A stretch of 23,334 nt of DNA from CALRGL01 sp964374035 (GTDB lineage: Bacteria > Patescibacteriota > Patescibacteriia > UBA9934 > GWF2-40-263), in assembly GCA_964374035.1 (NCBI GenBank), contig CAYJWY010000014.1, forward strand, positions 1 to 23,334. Reading direction: 5' to 3'. Shown piece by piece: positions 22,160-23,334 of this stretch. Within the stretch, counting starts at the first letter, position 1, and each line of letters opens with the position of its first letter. Made by a program: the position numbers and the translations under genes. The notes under the pieces are model-generated. The model searched no databases. It was not told the origin of the DNA and saw only the letters and a program-made list of their open reading frames with translations.

Positions 22160-22178
22160 AAGTATGTTGATGTGTATG

Positions 22179-22207
22179 TTTAGATTCTACCATTGCCTTC
22201 TTATCAA
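22179..22207 (-). promoter_or_regulatory. Possible vapBC promoter
   Basis: Minus strand TTGATA (22207-22202), 17-nt spacer, TCTAAA (22184-22179). The predicted start near 22172 gives a leader of about 13 nt. The -10 is weak. Confidence 0.4.
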
Positions 22208-22216
22208 TTCAACAAA

Positions 22217-22252
22217 CAAAAAACCCGCCGTCGCCTGGGAGGCTATGGCGGG
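22217..22252 (-). terminator. Terminator of the LysM-like gene
   Basis: Minus strand CCCGCC (22252-22247) pairs with GGCGGG (22229-22224), with an inner GCC/GGC stem, followed by TTTTTTGTTTG. It lies about 80 bp past the LysM stop; nothing else was seen in 22253-22330. Confidence 0.8.
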
Positions 22253-22330
22253 CGAGACCGTTTCACCACGAGGGATGGAACAGCGCAGTGAGTGAGGAAG
22301 AGATTCAGGTTGAGCGTTTCGTCGAGGCTC

Positions 22331-22870
22331 CTACAAGTTGGGGATCACGATCAAGTCTCCGGGCTTCACGGTATTGACGAACACGCGTGGCGTGCCGTCG
22401 GGACCGAATCGCAGATGGTTGCAGAATGCGCCTTGTCGATCCTCGCGGTGGGTGTAACTCACACCGAGTCCCCCGCAGTACTCATCGACGTTCATGATGA
22501 GCATTTCGCGGTTGATGGTCCAAAGGATCTGCCACGAAACGCGATGATGCTTCGCGATGGTCACGAGCGTGTCGCCGGGTTGAACCGTGTAGACGAGCAG
22601 GTCTTGTGAAGAGGGTACGTCGGAATGACGAACCCCCTCCTGCTCCCCCTCTTCGAGAGCCTGGCTCCACTGAGGTCGCCACTCGAAGTGAGGGCTCCTC
22701 AGAGCCTCGAACGGCATCGGAAGGGGGAGGGTTTCCGGGGACTTCGGGTCGACGAGGAATGCGTTGAGCGCCCAGACGGCTAGCGCGATAACGACCGCAA
22801 TGATCGCGGACGTTCGCCAGAGATGCGTTTCGTAGCGTCCAATGACCATCCTGCCCACCTTGTGATGCAT
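22331..22870 (-). CDS. Membrane-anchored protein with a divided LysM domain
   Basis: A 179-aa protein. AGGAGG lies 3 bp before the ATG at 22870. A membrane segment at about 20-39 anchors it with the C-terminus outside. Residues 94-121 (YTVQPGDTLVTIAKHHRVSWQ, then WTINREM) are a typical first part of a LysM peptidoglycan-binding domain, and the last residues VKPGDLIVIPNL (168-179) are its usual end. Between them lie about 45 extra residues with two cysteines (C132, C150), so the domain is either split by an insertion or diverged. Residues 49-85 are coded by repeat DNA and form a linker. A role in envelope or cell-wall binding is inferred from the domain. It has its own promoter (22919-22946) and terminator. 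Confidence 0.8.
   Translation of the reverse strand: MHHKVGRMVIGRYETHLWRTSAIIAVVIALAVWALNAFLVDPKSPETLPLPMPFEALRSPHFEWRPQWSQALEEGEQEGVRHSDVPSSQDLLVYTVQPGDTLVTIAKHHRVSWQILWTINREMLIMNVDEYCGGLGVSYTHREDRQGAFCNHLRFGPDGTPRVFVNTVKPGDLIVIPNL
22616..22726. repeat. Repeat-derived segment carried in frame inside the LysM gene
   Basis: This part contains GGAATGACGA, two C-rich blocks (CCCCCTCC, TCCCCCTC) and a 25-base block (22689-22713) identical to 3338-3362. It codes for residues 49-85, the linker between membrane anchor and LysM domain. Confidence 0.7.
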
Positions 22871-22918
22871 ACCCCTCCTAACTTCACATCACTGTTTCAT
22901 CCGATAACGGCGAGCCGT

Positions 22919-22946
22919 AGTGTACAAGATTTGAGCGAAAAGTCAA
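22919..22946 (-). promoter_or_regulatory. Promoter of the LysM-like gene
   Basis: Minus strand TTGACT (22946-22941), 16-nt spacer, TACACT (22924-22919). The predicted start near 22912 gives a leader of about 42 nt with the AGGAGG site at its end. Confidence 0.6.
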
Positions 22947-22967
22947 TGGATTGTGTTAAAATCCACG

Positions 22968-23079
22968 TGTCATCCTGACCCCGCCCAGGCGGGGGAAGGA
23001 TCTCTTATTATCCTTGTGTCATTCTAAGCAACGCGAAAGAACTCTGGATAAAAGATCCTTCGCTACGCTCAGGATGACA
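22968..23079. repeat. Dispersed inverted repeat unit
   Basis: TGTCATCCTGA at 22968-22978 is mirrored at 23069-23079. Inside are a CCCCGCC/GGCGGGG hairpin (22979-22994) and a nested TGTCATTCTAAGCAACGCGA copy. It adjoins the tandem array that follows. No gene is supported here. Confidence 0.8.
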
Positions 23080-23334
23080 CAAGTAACGACCTGGATGATA
23101 ATGGTCTGTGTCATCCTGAGGAGCCTCGACGAAGGATCTTTTGTTCCGTGTTTAGAGATCCTTCCCCCGCCTGGGCGGGATCAGGATGACACAAGTAACG
23201 ACCTGGATGATAATGGTCTGTGTCATCCTGAGGAGCCTCGACGAAGGATCTTTTGTTCCGTGTTTAGAGATCCTTCCCCCGCCTGGGCGGGATCAGGATG
23301 ACACAAGTAACGACCTGGATGATAATGGTCTGTG
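23069..23334. repeat. 112-bp tandem repeat array running off the window
   Basis: Bases 23069-23222 and 23181-23334 appear identical, giving a period of 112 bp over 266 bp (about 2.4 copies). Each period holds an 83-bp inverted-repeat element (23109-23191, ends TGTCATCCTGA/TCAGGATGACA, with a CCCGCC/GGCGGG hairpin near its right end) and a 29-bp spacer. The window ends inside the array, so the true copy number is unknown. Confidence 0.9.

Noticed and set aside
23014..23301. 95-aa open frame at the right end
   Set aside because: It is a translation of the tandem repeat (phrases such as RSFATLRMT); the array explains it fully.
22968..23334. CRISPR array
   Set aside because: The 112-bp period has identical spacers and long palindromic units, unlike short repeats with unique spacers, and no cas gene is present.

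Overview
This 23.3-kb window looks like part of a compact Patescibacteria (Candidate Phyla Radiation) genome or a close relative. The evidence is indirect: a short IF2, a ProRS without the usual editing insertion, ribonuclease Y, a ComEC split into two genes, core genes started with little or no Shine-Dalgarno sequence, and many small palindromic repeats of the 'tcatcctgag...gaaggatct' type. TGA ends several genes here, so the code is standard and the UGA-recoded patescibacterial groups are unlikely. No rRNA or tRNA gene was seen.

Layout. Bases 1-621 hold no protein gene I can support. They contain a repeat cluster and a strong candidate small RNA on the minus strand with its own promoter and terminator. 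A divergent RelA/SpoT-like protein follows (622-1776, minus). Next is a probable minus-strand operon read from 6752 down to 1879: Nudix hydrolase, UDP-glucose dehydrogenase, ComEC membrane domain, ComEC-type metallo-beta-lactamase domain and ndk, ended by a terminator. Two large palindromes lie between this operon and leuS. An unrecognised plus-strand gene (9458-10330), possibly nuclease-like, diverges from leuS.

The centre is a minus-strand group, infB-trxA-trxB, followed by a glutamate dehydrogenase gene that seems to have its own promoter overlapping the trxB end. On the plus strand truB, rny and hup follow. rny has a canonical promoter and a 218-nt leader bounded by a 20-bp perfect inverted repeat. 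After hup come a frameshifted antitoxin remnant, a P-loop kinase, an unknown membrane protein, an unknown TTG-start gene, proS, a VapBC pair and a LysM-like envelope protein. The window ends in a 112-bp tandem repeat that runs off the edge.

The genes serve translation (leuS, proS, infB, truB), redox balance (trxA, trxB, gdhA), RNA turnover (rny), the nucleoid (hup), DNA uptake (comEC) and the envelope (ugd, LysM). The points I rate most interesting are the two structured RNA candidates, the repeat sequences carried in frame inside truB, comEC and the LysM gene, the split comEC, and the paired large palindromes. Promoters, terminators and RNA folds were identified by eye.
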